Source of the DNA: Eubacterium sp. AF16-48
GTDB lineage: Bacteria > Bacillota > Clostridia > Lachnospirales > Lachnospiraceae
Reading direction: 5' to 3'
Length of the DNA stretch: 64,000 bases
NCBI RefSeq assembly: GCF_003479405.1
Contig: NZ_QUHB01000006.1
Location: 62,001-126,000 of the forward strand
Made by a program: the position numbers and the translations under genes. Each line of letters starts with the position of its first letter. Position 1 is the stretch's first letter. Positions 35,409 to 44,837 of this stretch are shown piece by piece. Below the pieces are notes generated by a model. The model saw nothing but the letters and a program-made list of their open reading frames with translations, made no database searches and was not told where the DNA came from.

Positions 35409-36197
35409 TTACATTCTCATTACATCTTCTAAAATAGTATTTACATTTTCAGTAATATGCTTAGCCGCTCTTTTAACCTCGGCATCAGACCATTGCATTG
35501 CATAACTGTAAAAACAATGCTCAAACATATCTATATCACTATATCCACCGCCAAAAATCACTGTATCTTCCTGAGATATATTAAATACATGCTGTAAAAG
35601 GGCAATTGCCATTCCCTTTGTAACATATTCTCCGGTTATATACATTTGTTCAGGACTTGAAATGGAAACATGAGCCTTACCTGCCCATTTATTATAAAAA
35701 TATTCATATGTTTCCCCATCAAATCCATCTCTGGCACAAATTGTTATTTTATTTACATCTCCGTTAAGCTCTTTAGTGTCTCTTATGTACTCCGGCTCAA
35801 CTCCCATGTTTTTAAGATAATTAATAAAATCAATATCATGGGTGTTAGTCATTGCCCCCCGTTCATCTGAAAATAGCAGTTTAAAACGCCTTATAAATTT
35901 ATCATTTTTTTCAATTTCAGACACAACTTCCATACATACTAACCTGTCAATAGGTGTCTTGCTAATCACCTTGTCCTGATAAATCACCACACCACCGTCA
36001 TTACATATATAAACAATGTCATTTTTTACACTTCCAAATAAAGATTTAACTGCATCATAATTTCTGCCTGTTGCCACGGCAAACTTGACACCATTGGCAT
36101 TAAGTTCAGATATTAATTCAATTGTTCTATCATCAATTTTGTTCTTATTTTCATATAATAACGTATTCTCTAATCCGCAAACTATAAAATTAATCAT
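35409..36197 (-). CDS. Cof-type HAD-superfamily protein with missing catalytic aspartates
   Basis: The 262-residue protein has the Cof-type HAD layout: an N-terminal core strand, a large cap domain (about 85-190) and a C-terminal core. The nucleophile motif DxDGTL reads CGLENTL here: the first Asp is Gly (residue 8) and the second is Glu (residue 10). Motif II (AVATGRN) is kept, but motif IV is FGGGYSDIDMF instead of GDGxNDxxM. It is probably not an active phosphatase. The start at 36197 is chosen for AGGAGG six bases upstream; the frame is open to 36227. It lies between a cell-wall glucosaminidase and a foldase lipoprotein. Confidence 0.82.
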   Translation of the reverse strand: MINFIVCGLENTLLYENKNKIDDRTIELISELNANGVKFAVATGRNYDAVKSLFGSVKNDIVYICNDGGVVIYQDKVISKTPIDRLVCMEVVSEIEKNDKFIRRFKLLFSDERGAMTNTHDIDFINYLKNMGVEPEYIRDTKELNGDVNKITICARDGFDGETYEYFYNKWAGKAHVSISSPEQMYITGEYVTKGMAIALLQHVFNISQEDTVIFGGGYSDIDMFEHCFYSYAMQWSDAEVKRAAKHITENVNTILEDVMRM

Positions 36198-36226
36198 TAC
36201 TGCCTCCTGCTGAGTAATTTTATACA

Positions 36227-38383
36227 TTATTTCTTTATAGACTTAACCTTTGATTTATTTCCATAAATCACCTGTCCTGACGCTTTTTTATAAGCAGCAA
36301 CCTTATAATAATATGTTTTGCCGCCCTTTACTTTCTTATTGGTATATGTAAATCTCTTATTTCCATATACCTTACCTACCTGTACATATTCTCCTGTCTT
36401 TTTATTACTCCTGTATATTTTATATCCACCGGCTCCATCTATTCTCTTCCATGTTAGTTCAACACTGCTTCCTACTGATTTAATGGATGTAATGGAAACT
36501 CTTGAAGGTATCGGTATTGCATTAACAGCTTCTGAAACGGCACTTTTTACTTTTGTTCCGTTTGCAGCCAGTCTGTATGCCTTAACCTTGTATGAATATT
36601 CTGTTCCTGTAGTAAGTCCACTGTCTGTATATGAAGATACCGGACTTTCTATTATTTTTTTCAGGGTATACTTACCTTTAGAATTTCTTCTGTAAACTAT
36701 ATATCCTGCAACTCCTTCTTCTTTCTTCCATGATATTTTAACAGAATTATAATTAGCTGAAGCCGCCTTTGCCACAGGTCTTTTAGGCTTTGCAACTGTA
36801 GTGGTACCACCTACTTTAACTGATACGGCACTCATACTTCCTGAGCCTAAAAATGCCCTTATTGTAACACTTCCTGCTTTAACACCTGTTACATTTCCTG
36901 AATTATCAACAGTTGCTATTGCCGGATTATCTGACATATAGTATATTGTTTCGCCTTTACTTACACTAACCGGTAATTTATATTTGCTTCCCACTGCTAT
37001 ACTATATTCGTCAGATAAACTTACATAGGTTGCTGCTAAATATCCCGAATAACTTTTACCGTTTTTTACAAGTGATACCTTATACCAGTAAGGATTACTA
37101 AGCCATGCTGTACCATAAGACACGTTTGTCATACAACCACCTGATACTGACACCTTATCTCCCTTAGATAAAGTAATTACCTTAGCTGAATTAGTTCCCG
37201 GTTTTTTTCTTAAGTTTACTGAAGCAATTGTTTCCCCTGACTTTGAGGAAGCTCCCAATCTTACTGTACTGTTTTCTCCCGGCATATTTTTAAAATACGG
37301 AATAACAAAGGTCTTTGCAAGAGAAGCTATTCCCAAATCATTGTATGCCTCTGAAGTATATGCTGCCTCTGATGCTGCACCGTAAACATTTGTCATGTAC
37401 TGGTGAGTATATAATGCATACTTTGAACTTTTGTTTACATTAAATCGCTGATAATATGTAGTGTTCTGTCCACAATTTATGTACTTTTCACCTATATACG
37501 ATGCACCGCCTATAATGGATTTTCCCGGCTTAGTCCAAGGTCTGTTATAAGTTTTATCCTTTCTGTTACTTGCCCATGCCAATCCGTTTGCTATAGGATT
37601 AGCACTGGAATAAGCTCCTATATTGTAGAAATTATATATTCCGGTGTATGTCTTTGAATACTGACCTGATACACTTCCACTGGCTCCCATTCCTGCATAT
37701 TTTGCGTTCTTTTTTGTTCCTACTTCCTGAAGGATTCTTGATGCAATATAATATGCACTTACATCAGCTTTTTTTGCAGCTTCTAATATCTTACTGGAAA
37801 AAAGTGTATTGCTTGCCTTATATTTTCCTGCTGTAGTTATGTAACCAATATTAGTTTTATACATAAAAGAACCATCTAATATAGCCTCAACACCTGCCTG
37901 GGTCTGAGTAGCACTATCATAGGACAACTGCTCAAACATATATATATGTTCAGCATCTAAAAAATTCCTTGGATCTATGAAATACGCAATGGTGTTTTTT
38001 GAAGCCGAAACCCAGTTTCCTCCATCTTTAGGAATATATTTACCTGTTGATGCATTGTAATCTCCCGAAGCATTTGACTTAAGGAATTTACTGTAGGCAT
38101 TTTCAATAAGACTTTTATTATCCTTGTATTCTTCTGAAACTGCCGTATCAAAATTTATTCCTGTATTATAAGGTACAAATTTCCACTTTGGATATTTGCT
38201 ATGTAATGCACGAAGGTACGGCTTATAGCTATCCGGAAATTTACTTATACTTTTTTCAAATGCCGTAGCTGCACTTACAGTTTCACTTTCCGCTTCAAAA
38301 GTCGTACACAAAGTAGCAACCATAGCAACTACCATGATTATGGAAATAACAATATTTAATAATCTATTCTTATGTACTCTCAT
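36227..38383 (-). CDS. Secreted endo-beta-N-acetylglucosaminidase-like cell-wall hydrolase
   Basis: The 718-residue protein has a signal peptide (about 1-38), an N-terminal region starting FPDSYKPYLRALHSKYPKW, a glucosaminidase domain (about 160-340) with ASRILQEVG as the likely catalytic glutamate, an SH3-like domain (about 375-450; SVNLRKKPGTNSAKV), a Big_2-like domain (about 455-515), and two FN3 domains (about 525-718). It should cut peptidoglycan glycan strands at the cell surface, with the tail domains anchoring or spacing it. It follows the topoisomerase genes by 36 bases and leads the HAD and foldase genes. Confidence 0.83.
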   Translation of the reverse strand: MRVHKNRLLNIVISIIMVVAMVATLCTTFEAESETVSAATAFEKSISKFPDSYKPYLRALHSKYPKWKFVPYNTGINFDTAVSEEYKDNKSLIENAYSKFLKSNASGDYNASTGKYIPKDGGNWVSASKNTIAYFIDPRNFLDAEHIYMFEQLSYDSATQTQAGVEAILDGSFMYKTNIGYITTAGKYKASNTLFSSKILEAAKKADVSAYYIASRILQEVGTKKNAKYAGMGASGSVSGQYSKTYTGIYNFYNIGAYSSANPIANGLAWASNRKDKTYNRPWTKPGKSIIGGASYIGEKYINCGQNTTYYQRFNVNKSSKYALYTHQYMTNVYGAASEAAYTSEAYNDLGIASLAKTFVIPYFKNMPGENSTVRLGASSKSGETIASVNLRKKPGTNSAKVITLSKGDKVSVSGGCMTNVSYGTAWLSNPYWYKVSLVKNGKSYSGYLAATYVSLSDEYSIAVGSKYKLPVSVSKGETIYYMSDNPAIATVDNSGNVTGVKAGSVTIRAFLGSGSMSAVSVKVGGTTTVAKPKRPVAKAASANYNSVKISWKKEEGVAGYIVYRRNSKGKYTLKKIIESPVSSYTDSGLTTGTEYSYKVKAYRLAANGTKVKSAVSEAVNAIPIPSRVSITSIKSVGSSVELTWKRIDGAGGYKIYRSNKKTGEYVQVGKVYGNKRFTYTNKKVKGGKTYYYKVAAYKKASGQVIYGNKSKVKSIKK

Positions 38384-38419
38384 AATACCTCTCTAACTGT
38401 CCTAACTAAAAGACACTTA

Positions 38420-40813
38420 CTAGCGTCTTACTTTTACTCCCTTGGTTCCTCGTTTTCCAATTTTTAACTTTCTCAAATCCACCTGTTTTCCTTTATATTC
38501 TACCACTTCATTATCGCCTACATCAAGAAGGTAAACATTGGAAACATAATCATTTGCATTAAGTTTTATACCTTTAACGCCTAATGTGGATTTTTTCATT
38601 TCAGGGACTTCCTTAATTGGAAATCTTAAGAATATGCCTTCCTCTGTCTGTATCACAAGAATTTCTCTTGTGTATCTAAGCTCAGTTTCCACAGGCACAT
38701 CCACCATATTGTCCATCTGACCAAATTCCATCTGCTCGTAATCTAATGATTCAAAGTCATCTGAACCACCTGAAAGCATAACAGGCATTTCAAAGTCATC
38801 CGGTACCGCTTCTCTTTCTGATACTCTTGTAATCTTTACAGACACAAGTTCATCATCTTTTCCAAGCTTTGTGGCAGCCATTGTCCTTCTGTTAGTTTCA
38901 AATTCACTTCCATCTACTAACTTAATCATTCCAAGTTTTGTGGTAAATAATAGCTTTTTGTCTTTTATCATATTAGAGGACATTAAAGCAACAATGCTTT
39001 CTCCCTCACTGCTGTAATTTCCCAGATTGTCAATAGGTACACCTTTTTCCCTGACTTTTTTAGTTGGAATTTTTGCTACCTTAATCTGATGAACATTTCC
39101 ATTATCCGTAAAAATACAAATCGTATCAGTGTTCATACAGTTAAAATAATATTTGTTATCTGTAGTTACTGACCCCCTGTTTCTGTCAAATGCTGCCGGA
39201 TCAAGTAATTTGGCATAACCGAACTTGTCCTGAACAAAAACTACTTCCTGCTCTACAAAGGCATTTTCATCAAAAACAGCTTCCCTTCCATCTTCAATTA
39301 ATGTACGTCTCTCAACGTCATATTCCTTCTTAATTTTTTGAAGATCCTTTTTGATAGTCTTAGTCATTACCTTTCTGCTACCAAGAATATCCTCATATTC
39401 ACCGATTTTATTGACCAACTCTTCATATTCCTTCTGGAGAGCCATAATTTCAAGACCAATAAGTTTTGATAATCTAAGGTCTAAAATAGCCTGAGCCTGT
39501 CTTTCGGTAAAGCATAAATTTCCTGCAAGTATTTCAGATTCCGGATGCTTAAATTTAATCCCCTCTGTTTTTCCCGTAACAAGACATTCCTTAACCTGCT
39601 TCTGGCTTTGGCATCCTCTTATTATTTCTATTATTAAATCAATAATATTAGTTGCCTTTATAAGACCTTCCTTAATTTCCTTCTGCTCTAATGCCTTATT
39701 AAGTAATGTGGTATACTTTCTTGTAGCCAAATCATACTGGAAATCCACATTGTACTTTATAATGCTTCTAAGTCCCATTACTTCAGGTCTTCCATCGGCA
39801 ATGGCTAGCATATTCACACCAAAGGTGTCCTCTAACTTAGTTTTTTTGTACAGCATGTTTTTTAATTTTTCAACATCTGCACCTTTTTTCAGTTCAAGGA
39901 TAATTCTCATGCCGTTTTTGTCAGAGGCGTTGGAAATATCCACTATATCCGTTGTCTTTTTTGTTTCAACTAAATCAATAACATCTGATATAAACTTGCT
40001 GATTCCTGTTCCAATCATGGTATATGGAATTTCCGTTACCACAAGTCTGTCTTTTTCCCTGCCTTTTCCTTTTTCATAAACGAGCTTTCCACGTAATTTT
40101 AATTTACCTACACCTGTTTTATAAATATCTAAAAGGTCTGACTTATTAGCTACAATGCCCCCTGTTGGGAAATCAGGTCCCGGCATTATATTTAAAAGCT
40201 GTTCAGTGGTAATATCATTATTATCCATATAGGCAATAACTGCATCAATAACTTCCCCTAAATTATGGGTAGGAATGTTAGTTGCCATACCTACTGCAAT
40301 ACCCTCGGCACCATTTACCAAAAGGTTTGGAACTCTTACAGGTAAAACCACCGGTTCCTTCTCTGTTTCATCAAAGTTTGGCATAAAATCAACAATGTCT
40401 TTATCAAGGTCAGCTAAATACACATCCTGTGTAAACTTCTTTAGCTTTGCCTCTGTGTAACGCATTGCCGCAGCGCCGTCTCCTTCTATGGAGCCGAAAT
40501 TACCATGACCGTCTACTAACGCCATGCCTTTTTTAAAATCCTGAGCCAAAACTACAAGAGTTTCGTATATGGAGCTGTCACCATGAGGATGATATTTACC
40601 CATGGTATCACCTACTATACGTGCTGACTTTCTGTGAGGCTTATCATAATTTAACCCCAGCTCATCCATGGCATAAAGCACACGTCTTTGTACCGGCTTT
40701 AGTCCGTCTCTGGCATCCGGAAGGGCTCTTGCACAAATTACACTCATTGCATAATCGATGTAACTTTTCTGCATTATTTCCGAATACTCTGTTTTTATTA
40801 TCTGTTCAGCCAT
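38420..40813 (-). CDS. parC: Type IIA DNA topoisomerase subunit A (topoisomerase IV ParC-type)
   Basis: The 797-residue protein has the GyrA/ParC breakage-reunion core: SYIDYAMSVICARALPDARD, GDTMGKYHPHGDSSIYE and the DNA-linking tyrosine in AAMRYTEAKL. The C-terminal beta-pinwheel (about 510-797) lacks the GyrA box QRRGGKG, which favours a decatenating topoisomerase IV over gyrase. It is eight bases after the subunit B gene. Ser and Asp at the quinolone-determining positions appear as GDSSIYE. It ends in TAG. A second gyrA/gyrB pair elsewhere in the genome would be expected. Confidence 0.9.
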   Translation of the reverse strand: MAEQIIKTEYSEIMQKSYIDYAMSVICARALPDARDGLKPVQRRVLYAMDELGLNYDKPHRKSARIVGDTMGKYHPHGDSSIYETLVVLAQDFKKGMALVDGHGNFGSIEGDGAAAMRYTEAKLKKFTQDVYLADLDKDIVDFMPNFDETEKEPVVLPVRVPNLLVNGAEGIAVGMATNIPTHNLGEVIDAVIAYMDNNDITTEQLLNIMPGPDFPTGGIVANKSDLLDIYKTGVGKLKLRGKLVYEKGKGREKDRLVVTEIPYTMIGTGISKFISDVIDLVETKKTTDIVDISNASDKNGMRIILELKKGADVEKLKNMLYKKTKLEDTFGVNMLAIADGRPEVMGLRSIIKYNVDFQYDLATRKYTTLLNKALEQKEIKEGLIKATNIIDLIIEIIRGCQSQKQVKECLVTGKTEGIKFKHPESEILAGNLCFTERQAQAILDLRLSKLIGLEIMALQKEYEELVNKIGEYEDILGSRKVMTKTIKKDLQKIKKEYDVERRTLIEDGREAVFDENAFVEQEVVFVQDKFGYAKLLDPAAFDRNRGSVTTDNKYYFNCMNTDTICIFTDNGNVHQIKVAKIPTKKVREKGVPIDNLGNYSSEGESIVALMSSNMIKDKKLLFTTKLGMIKLVDGSEFETNRRTMAATKLGKDDELVSVKITRVSEREAVPDDFEMPVMLSGGSDDFESLDYEQMEFGQMDNMVDVPVETELRYTREILVIQTEEGIFLRFPIKEVPEMKKSTLGVKGIKLNANDYVSNVYLLDVGDNEVVEYKGKQVDLRKLKIGKRGTKGVKVRR

Positions 40814-40821
40814 AATATCTC

Positions 40822-42732
40822 CTAAATATCCAATTCTGCATCAGTGGCATGGGTATAAATAAATTCACGTCTTGGTGCAACTTCACTTCCCATAAGCATA
40901 CTTGTAATATCGCTTGCCATTTTTGCATCTTCTATTTCAACCTGTTTTAATATTCTCGTTTCAGGATTAAGTGTGGTATCCCAAAGCTGGTCTGCATCCA
41001 TTTCACCTAAACCTTTATATCTTTGCAATGTAAATCCCTTATGATTCTTTCTGTATTTTTCCAATGCCTTGTCATCATATAAATATTCGCCTTCACCCTT
41101 TTTAGGCACTACCTTATAAAGAGGTGGTGTTGCCAGATAAACATGTCCGTGGGTAATAAGTTCCGGCATAAATCTATAGAAAAATGTAAGCAAAAGAGTA
41201 TCAATATGTGCCCCGTCAACGTCGGCATCAGTCATAATGATAATCTTGTTAAATCTAAGCTTGTCTATGTCAAAATCATTTCCATAGCCTTCCGAAAATC
41301 CACAGCCAAAGGCATTTATCATAGTTTTAATTTCAGCATTTGCCAAAACCTTGTCCATTGTAGCCTTTTCAACGTTCAGGATTTTTCCTCTTATAGGCAT
41401 AATTGCCTGAGTTCTTCTGTTTCTGGCACTTTTTGCAGAGCCTCCGGCGGAATCACCCTCTACTATGAATATTTCACATTCCTCCGGCTTTCTGCTTTCA
41501 CAGTTAGATAATTTTCCGTTGCTGTCAATGGAGAACTTGCTTTTTGTTAAAAGATTTGTTTTGGTTCTCTCCTCTGCCTTTCTGATTTTGGCAGACTTTT
41601 CCGCACAGGAAATAACATTTTTCAAAGTTTCTAAATTCTTGTCAAAGAACAATGTAAGCTGTTCCCCTGTAATGTTTTTTGTAACCTTTTCTGCATCAGG
41701 ATTGTCCAGCTTTGTTTTGGTCTGTCCTTCAAATCTAGGGTCAGGATGTTTTACTGCCACAACAGCCACCAAGCCGTTTCTTACATCAGCTCCCGTAAAA
41801 TTATTATCCTTTTCCTTTAATATTCCCAACTCCCTTGCATACTGATTAATAGTGGAAGTTAAAACTGACTTAAACCCTGTAATGTGAGTTCCACCTTCCT
41901 GAGTATAAATGTTATTACAAAATCCTGAGATATTCTCCGTAAATTCATTTATATACTGAAAAGCCACTTCTACCTCGATTCCGTCTGACTCTTTTTTGAA
42001 ATAAATAATATCAGTAACCTTTTCCTTATCTTTATTCATGTCACTGATAAATGCCTTTATACCGTCAGCCTCGTGGAAAGTTACTGTTTCTTCTTCCCCT
42101 ACCCTTTTGTTTTCAAAAACAATGGTAAGTTCCGGATTTAAGTATGCTGTTTCATGTAATCTGCTTTTTATGGCATCCGCCTTAAAATATATCTTTTCAA
42201 AAATTTCTCCGTCAGGGAAAAATCTTACAGTTGTTCCTGTGTCATTTTTTCTACAGGTTCCTACCTGCTTTAAATCGTAACTGATTTTCCCTTGTTCATA
42301 ACGTTGGTTATATATTTTACCATCACGCTTTACATCTACCTCTAACCAAAGGGAAAGTGCATTAACTACTGATGAACCAACACCATGAAGTCCACCTGAT
42401 ATTTTGTAGTTTCCGTCTCCAAACTTACCTCCCGCATGAAGGGTGGTAAATACAACTTCTACCGCCGGTCTTCCTGTCTGCTCGTTTAAATCAACAGGTA
42501 TACCTCTTCCGTTGTCCACAATAGTTGCAGAGCCGTCTTTTTCCAATGTAACCTTTATTTCGGAACAATAGCCTGCTAAATGCTCATCTACTGAATTATC
42601 CACTATTTCATAAATAAGGTGGTTAAGTCCCTTTGTTCCAACACTTCCTATATACATTCCCGGTCTTTTTCTTACCGGATCTAATCCCTCTAAAACGGAA
42701 ATACTATTTCCATCATAATTATTTGATGCCAT
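40822..42732 (-). CDS. parE: Type IIA DNA topoisomerase subunit B (topoisomerase IV ParE-type)
   Basis: The 636-residue protein has the GHKL ATPase domain (NSVDEHLAGYC, VDNGRGIPV, GGLHGVGSSVVNALS), the transducer domain, and a TOPRIM domain with EGDSAGGSAKSARNR, MPIRGKILNVEKA and the metal ligands in MTDADVDGAHI. It supplies ATP hydrolysis for strand passage with the subunit A encoded eight bases downstream. Length is typical for ParE/GyrB without insertion. It follows the histidine phosphatase gene by 18 bases, so it is probably transcribed from the same promoter. Confidence 0.92.
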   Translation of the reverse strand: MASNNYDGNSISVLEGLDPVRKRPGMYIGSVGTKGLNHLIYEIVDNSVDEHLAGYCSEIKVTLEKDGSATIVDNGRGIPVDLNEQTGRPAVEVVFTTLHAGGKFGDGNYKISGGLHGVGSSVVNALSLWLEVDVKRDGKIYNQRYEQGKISYDLKQVGTCRKNDTGTTVRFFPDGEIFEKIYFKADAIKSRLHETAYLNPELTIVFENKRVGEEETVTFHEADGIKAFISDMNKDKEKVTDIIYFKKESDGIEVEVAFQYINEFTENISGFCNNIYTQEGGTHITGFKSVLTSTINQYARELGILKEKDNNFTGADVRNGLVAVVAVKHPDPRFEGQTKTKLDNPDAEKVTKNITGEQLTLFFDKNLETLKNVISCAEKSAKIRKAEERTKTNLLTKSKFSIDSNGKLSNCESRKPEECEIFIVEGDSAGGSAKSARNRRTQAIMPIRGKILNVEKATMDKVLANAEIKTMINAFGCGFSEGYGNDFDIDKLRFNKIIIMTDADVDGAHIDTLLLTFFYRFMPELITHGHVYLATPPLYKVVPKKGEGEYLYDDKALEKYRKNHKGFTLQRYKGLGEMDADQLWDTTLNPETRILKQVEIEDAKMASDITSMLMGSEVAPRREFIYTHATDAELDI

Positions 42733-42750
42733 GATTTCTCCTGTTTAAAT

Positions 42751-43416
42751 TTATTTTTTTATGTCCTTCATGTTAAAAAATCCACTTCCAAAATGTTTTC
42801 TTAAAAGATAATCTTTATCCTCAAAGTGAGCAAAATCGTTTAATCTTTCAATGTGGAATGTACCCATTTTTTCATCATATAAAATATGTGAAATACTACA
42901 GTTTTCTATTTGTCTGCCAATAGTAAGCCAGTTTTTGTAATCTGCACCTATAATTCCTGTAATTAATGCTCTTAAAACCCCTCCATGGGTAACTACGCAA
43001 ACATTATTATAAGGCTCTTTTATTAAATCCTTTAAAGCTTCAAAGGAACGCTCAAATACCATCCGGCAGTTTTCACCACCATCAGGGTATGGCATATCCT
43101 CTATCATCTTTGCCCGATTTTCAAGATAGTCTCCGTATTTTTCCTTCATTTCTTCATTAGACAATCCTGTCATTCCGCCAAAATCAGCTTCCTGCCATCT
43201 CTCATCAATAAATCTCGGCTTGTTCAGATGAGAATTAATAATATCAGCAGTTTCCTTAGCCCTAATAAGCTGACTTGAATAAACAGCATCTATATCATAT
43301 TTTTCTAATCTTTTTCCAAGCAAATCTGCCTGCTCTCTTCCTTCTTTTGCCAATTCCACATCTACATTACAAAGCCTGCTATTCTGTCTTCCATGTCTAA
43401 TTAAATATATATTCAT
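42751..43416 (-). CDS. Histidine phosphatase (phosphoglycerate-mutase superfamily)
   Basis: The 221-residue protein starts MNIYLIRHGRQNSRL, with the phosphohistidine in RHG, the second arginine in YSSQLIRAKETAD, the acid residue in WQEADFGGMTG and the C-terminal histidine in VCVVTHGGVLRAL. These are the full catalytic set of the family. The substrate is not predictable: members act on phosphoglycerate, alpha-ribazole phosphate, phosphosugars or proteins. It lies between the GNAT gene and parE in one transcription direction. Confidence 0.87.
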   Translation of the reverse strand: MNIYLIRHGRQNSRLCNVDVELAKEGREQADLLGKRLEKYDIDAVYSSQLIRAKETADIINSHLNKPRFIDERWQEADFGGMTGLSNEEMKEKYGDYLENRAKMIEDMPYPDGGENCRMVFERSFEALKDLIKEPYNNVCVVTHGGVLRALITGIIGADYKNWLTIGRQIENCSISHILYDEKMGTFHIERLNDFAHFEDKDYLLRKHFGSGFFNMKDIKK

Positions 43417-43457
43417 GTTACTGCCTCACATAATAAAATCGGGTTTTATGGTATCTT

Positions 43458-43868
43458 CTATAAATACATAATCATACCGGGACCTAATTTCTCATTAGGT
43501 CTGGCTGTAAATCCACATTTTTTATAAAATTCTTCTCTGCCCTTTGCACACATTAAATCGAGCATAATTTCCGTGTCCTGAAATTTAATATCCTTTGCAA
43601 ATTTAACCAGCCTGTCTATAATCATTCTTCCAACACCTTTTTTTTGGTATGAGGGAATAACTATTAAATCCTGAATATAGCAGATAACAGCTCCGTCTCC
43701 CACTATTCTTCCCATTCCTACAGGCTTATGGTTATCATATGCCACAACTGTGATAAGACTGTTATTTATGGCACATTGTGCCTGTTCATTGGATAATTTT
43801 TTCCAGCCTACTTCCTGTCTCAATTTTAAATATGTATCCAAATCCAATTCATTTTCTTTTAAAATCAT
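43458..43868 (-). CDS. GNAT-family N-acetyltransferase
   Basis: The 136-residue protein has the GNAT fold, with GMGRIVGDGAVICYIQDLIV, the acetyl-CoA-binding PSYQKKGVGRMIIDRLVKF (motif A, Q/RxxGxG/A), and a C-terminal FYKKCGFTARPNE. It would acetylate a small amine or protein. It is the first gene of the minus-strand cluster that runs through the topoisomerase genes; the upstream intergenic region holds a 19-base palindrome. No specific substrate is suggested by context. Confidence 0.85.
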   Translation of the reverse strand: MILKENELDLDTYLKLRQEVGWKKLSNEQAQCAINNSLITVVAYDNHKPVGMGRIVGDGAVICYIQDLIVIPSYQKKGVGRMIIDRLVKFAKDIKFQDTEIMLDLMCAKGREEFYKKCGFTARPNEKLGPGMIMYL

Positions 43869-43983
43869 CTTTTAATTATTATCCTCAGTTTCTGATAAAA
43901 TTTATAAGCCTTAGTACCTTGAATCAATTGTATACTGAGCCCACTTTAACTTTTATATTCTACTATATCCCACACATTTCTTC

Positions 43984-44002
43984 AAGTTTTCCCGGAAAAC
44001 TT
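43984..44002. promoter_or_regulatory. Perfect 19-base palindrome, candidate operator
   Basis: AAGTTTTCC-C-GGAAAACTT is a perfect nine-base inverted repeat around one central base. A one-base loop cannot form in RNA, so a DNA-binding dimer is more likely than a terminator. It lies between the GNAT gene (minus) and the Pr6Pr gene (plus). I do not recognise the regulator. Confidence 0.45.
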
Positions 44003-44092
44003 CTGACTGTTAATATTTTTAATGCTAATTTTTCAAAAAATTAACTGTTATTGTAATTTATATAAAGCTAATAATATTAATGGGTGATTTTT

Positions 44093-44770
44093 ATGAAAGA
44101 TTTTATTAAGACAAATTTTGAATTAATTTATAGAATAACATTTATTATTGTAAGTTTTATTGGGATAATTATACATTTTGATATAAATGATAAAAACTAC
44201 AATACACACGAATTTAGTTTTTTTACCATTCAAAGTAATATATTCTGTCTCGTGGTTATGTGCCTTTTGCTTATTAAACATTTTTCAAAAAAAGATGAGC
44301 GTACAAGGCTTATGATGTATTTTAAGGGTATGGGGCTTTCCTGCATAATCTGCACTTTTTTAGTGTATCATTTTGCGGAATGCCGCGTTGTATATCCAAT
44401 ATATGTTAAAGGACTTTTCAGTATTCCGTTAGAAAGCCTTCTGGCTCATTACGTGTCCCCCCTTATGTATATTCTTGATTGGATTTTATTCCAGCCTAAA
44501 GGATATTTTAAACTTTACCATGTTTTTACGTGGCTTGCCTTCCCTCTTTTTTATATTTTATGTTTTATAACAAGATGCTGCTGCAATGCTCCGTCAGCAT
44601 TTCTTTTAGTGCCTAAATATCCTTACTTTTTTCTTGACTATGAAACTATCGGTTACTTTAAATGCCTTTCCTATATATTGGTTTTAATGGGAATTTTGTT
44701 AGCCATAAATGCCTTTATTGTTGCTGCTGACTATCTTATGTACAGATTTTCCAACAAAAAATCCCATTAA
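44093..44770 (+). CDS. Pr6Pr-family membrane protein
   Basis: The 225-residue protein has six predicted membrane helices and the features of the Pr6Pr (FAR-17a/AIG1-like) family: FFTIQSNIFCLVVMCLLL near residue 50, and LLAHYVSPLMYILDWILF near 125, with conserved asparagine, histidine and aspartate in the membrane. Eukaryotic relatives AIG1/ADTRP are membrane threonine/histidine hydrolases of fatty-acid esters; the bacterial function is unknown. I start it at the ATG at 44093, seven bases after GGGTGA, rather than at a GTG at 44084. Confidence 0.8.
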   Translation: MKDFIKTNFELIYRITFIIVSFIGIIIHFDINDKNYNTHEFSFFTIQSNIFCLVVMCLLLIKHFSKKDERTRLMMYFKGMGLSCIICTFLVYHFAECRVVYPIYVKGLFSIPLESLLAHYVSPLMYILDWILFQPKGYFKLYHVFTWLAFPLFYILCFITRCCCNAPSAFLLVPKYPYFFLDYETIGYFKCLSYILVLMGILLAINAFIVAADYLMYRFSNKKSH

Positions 44771-44837
44771 CTGTTATTTTGTGGTACACTTTTACTATCA
44801 CTGATATTTAAAATAACATATAGGGAGGATATAAGAA

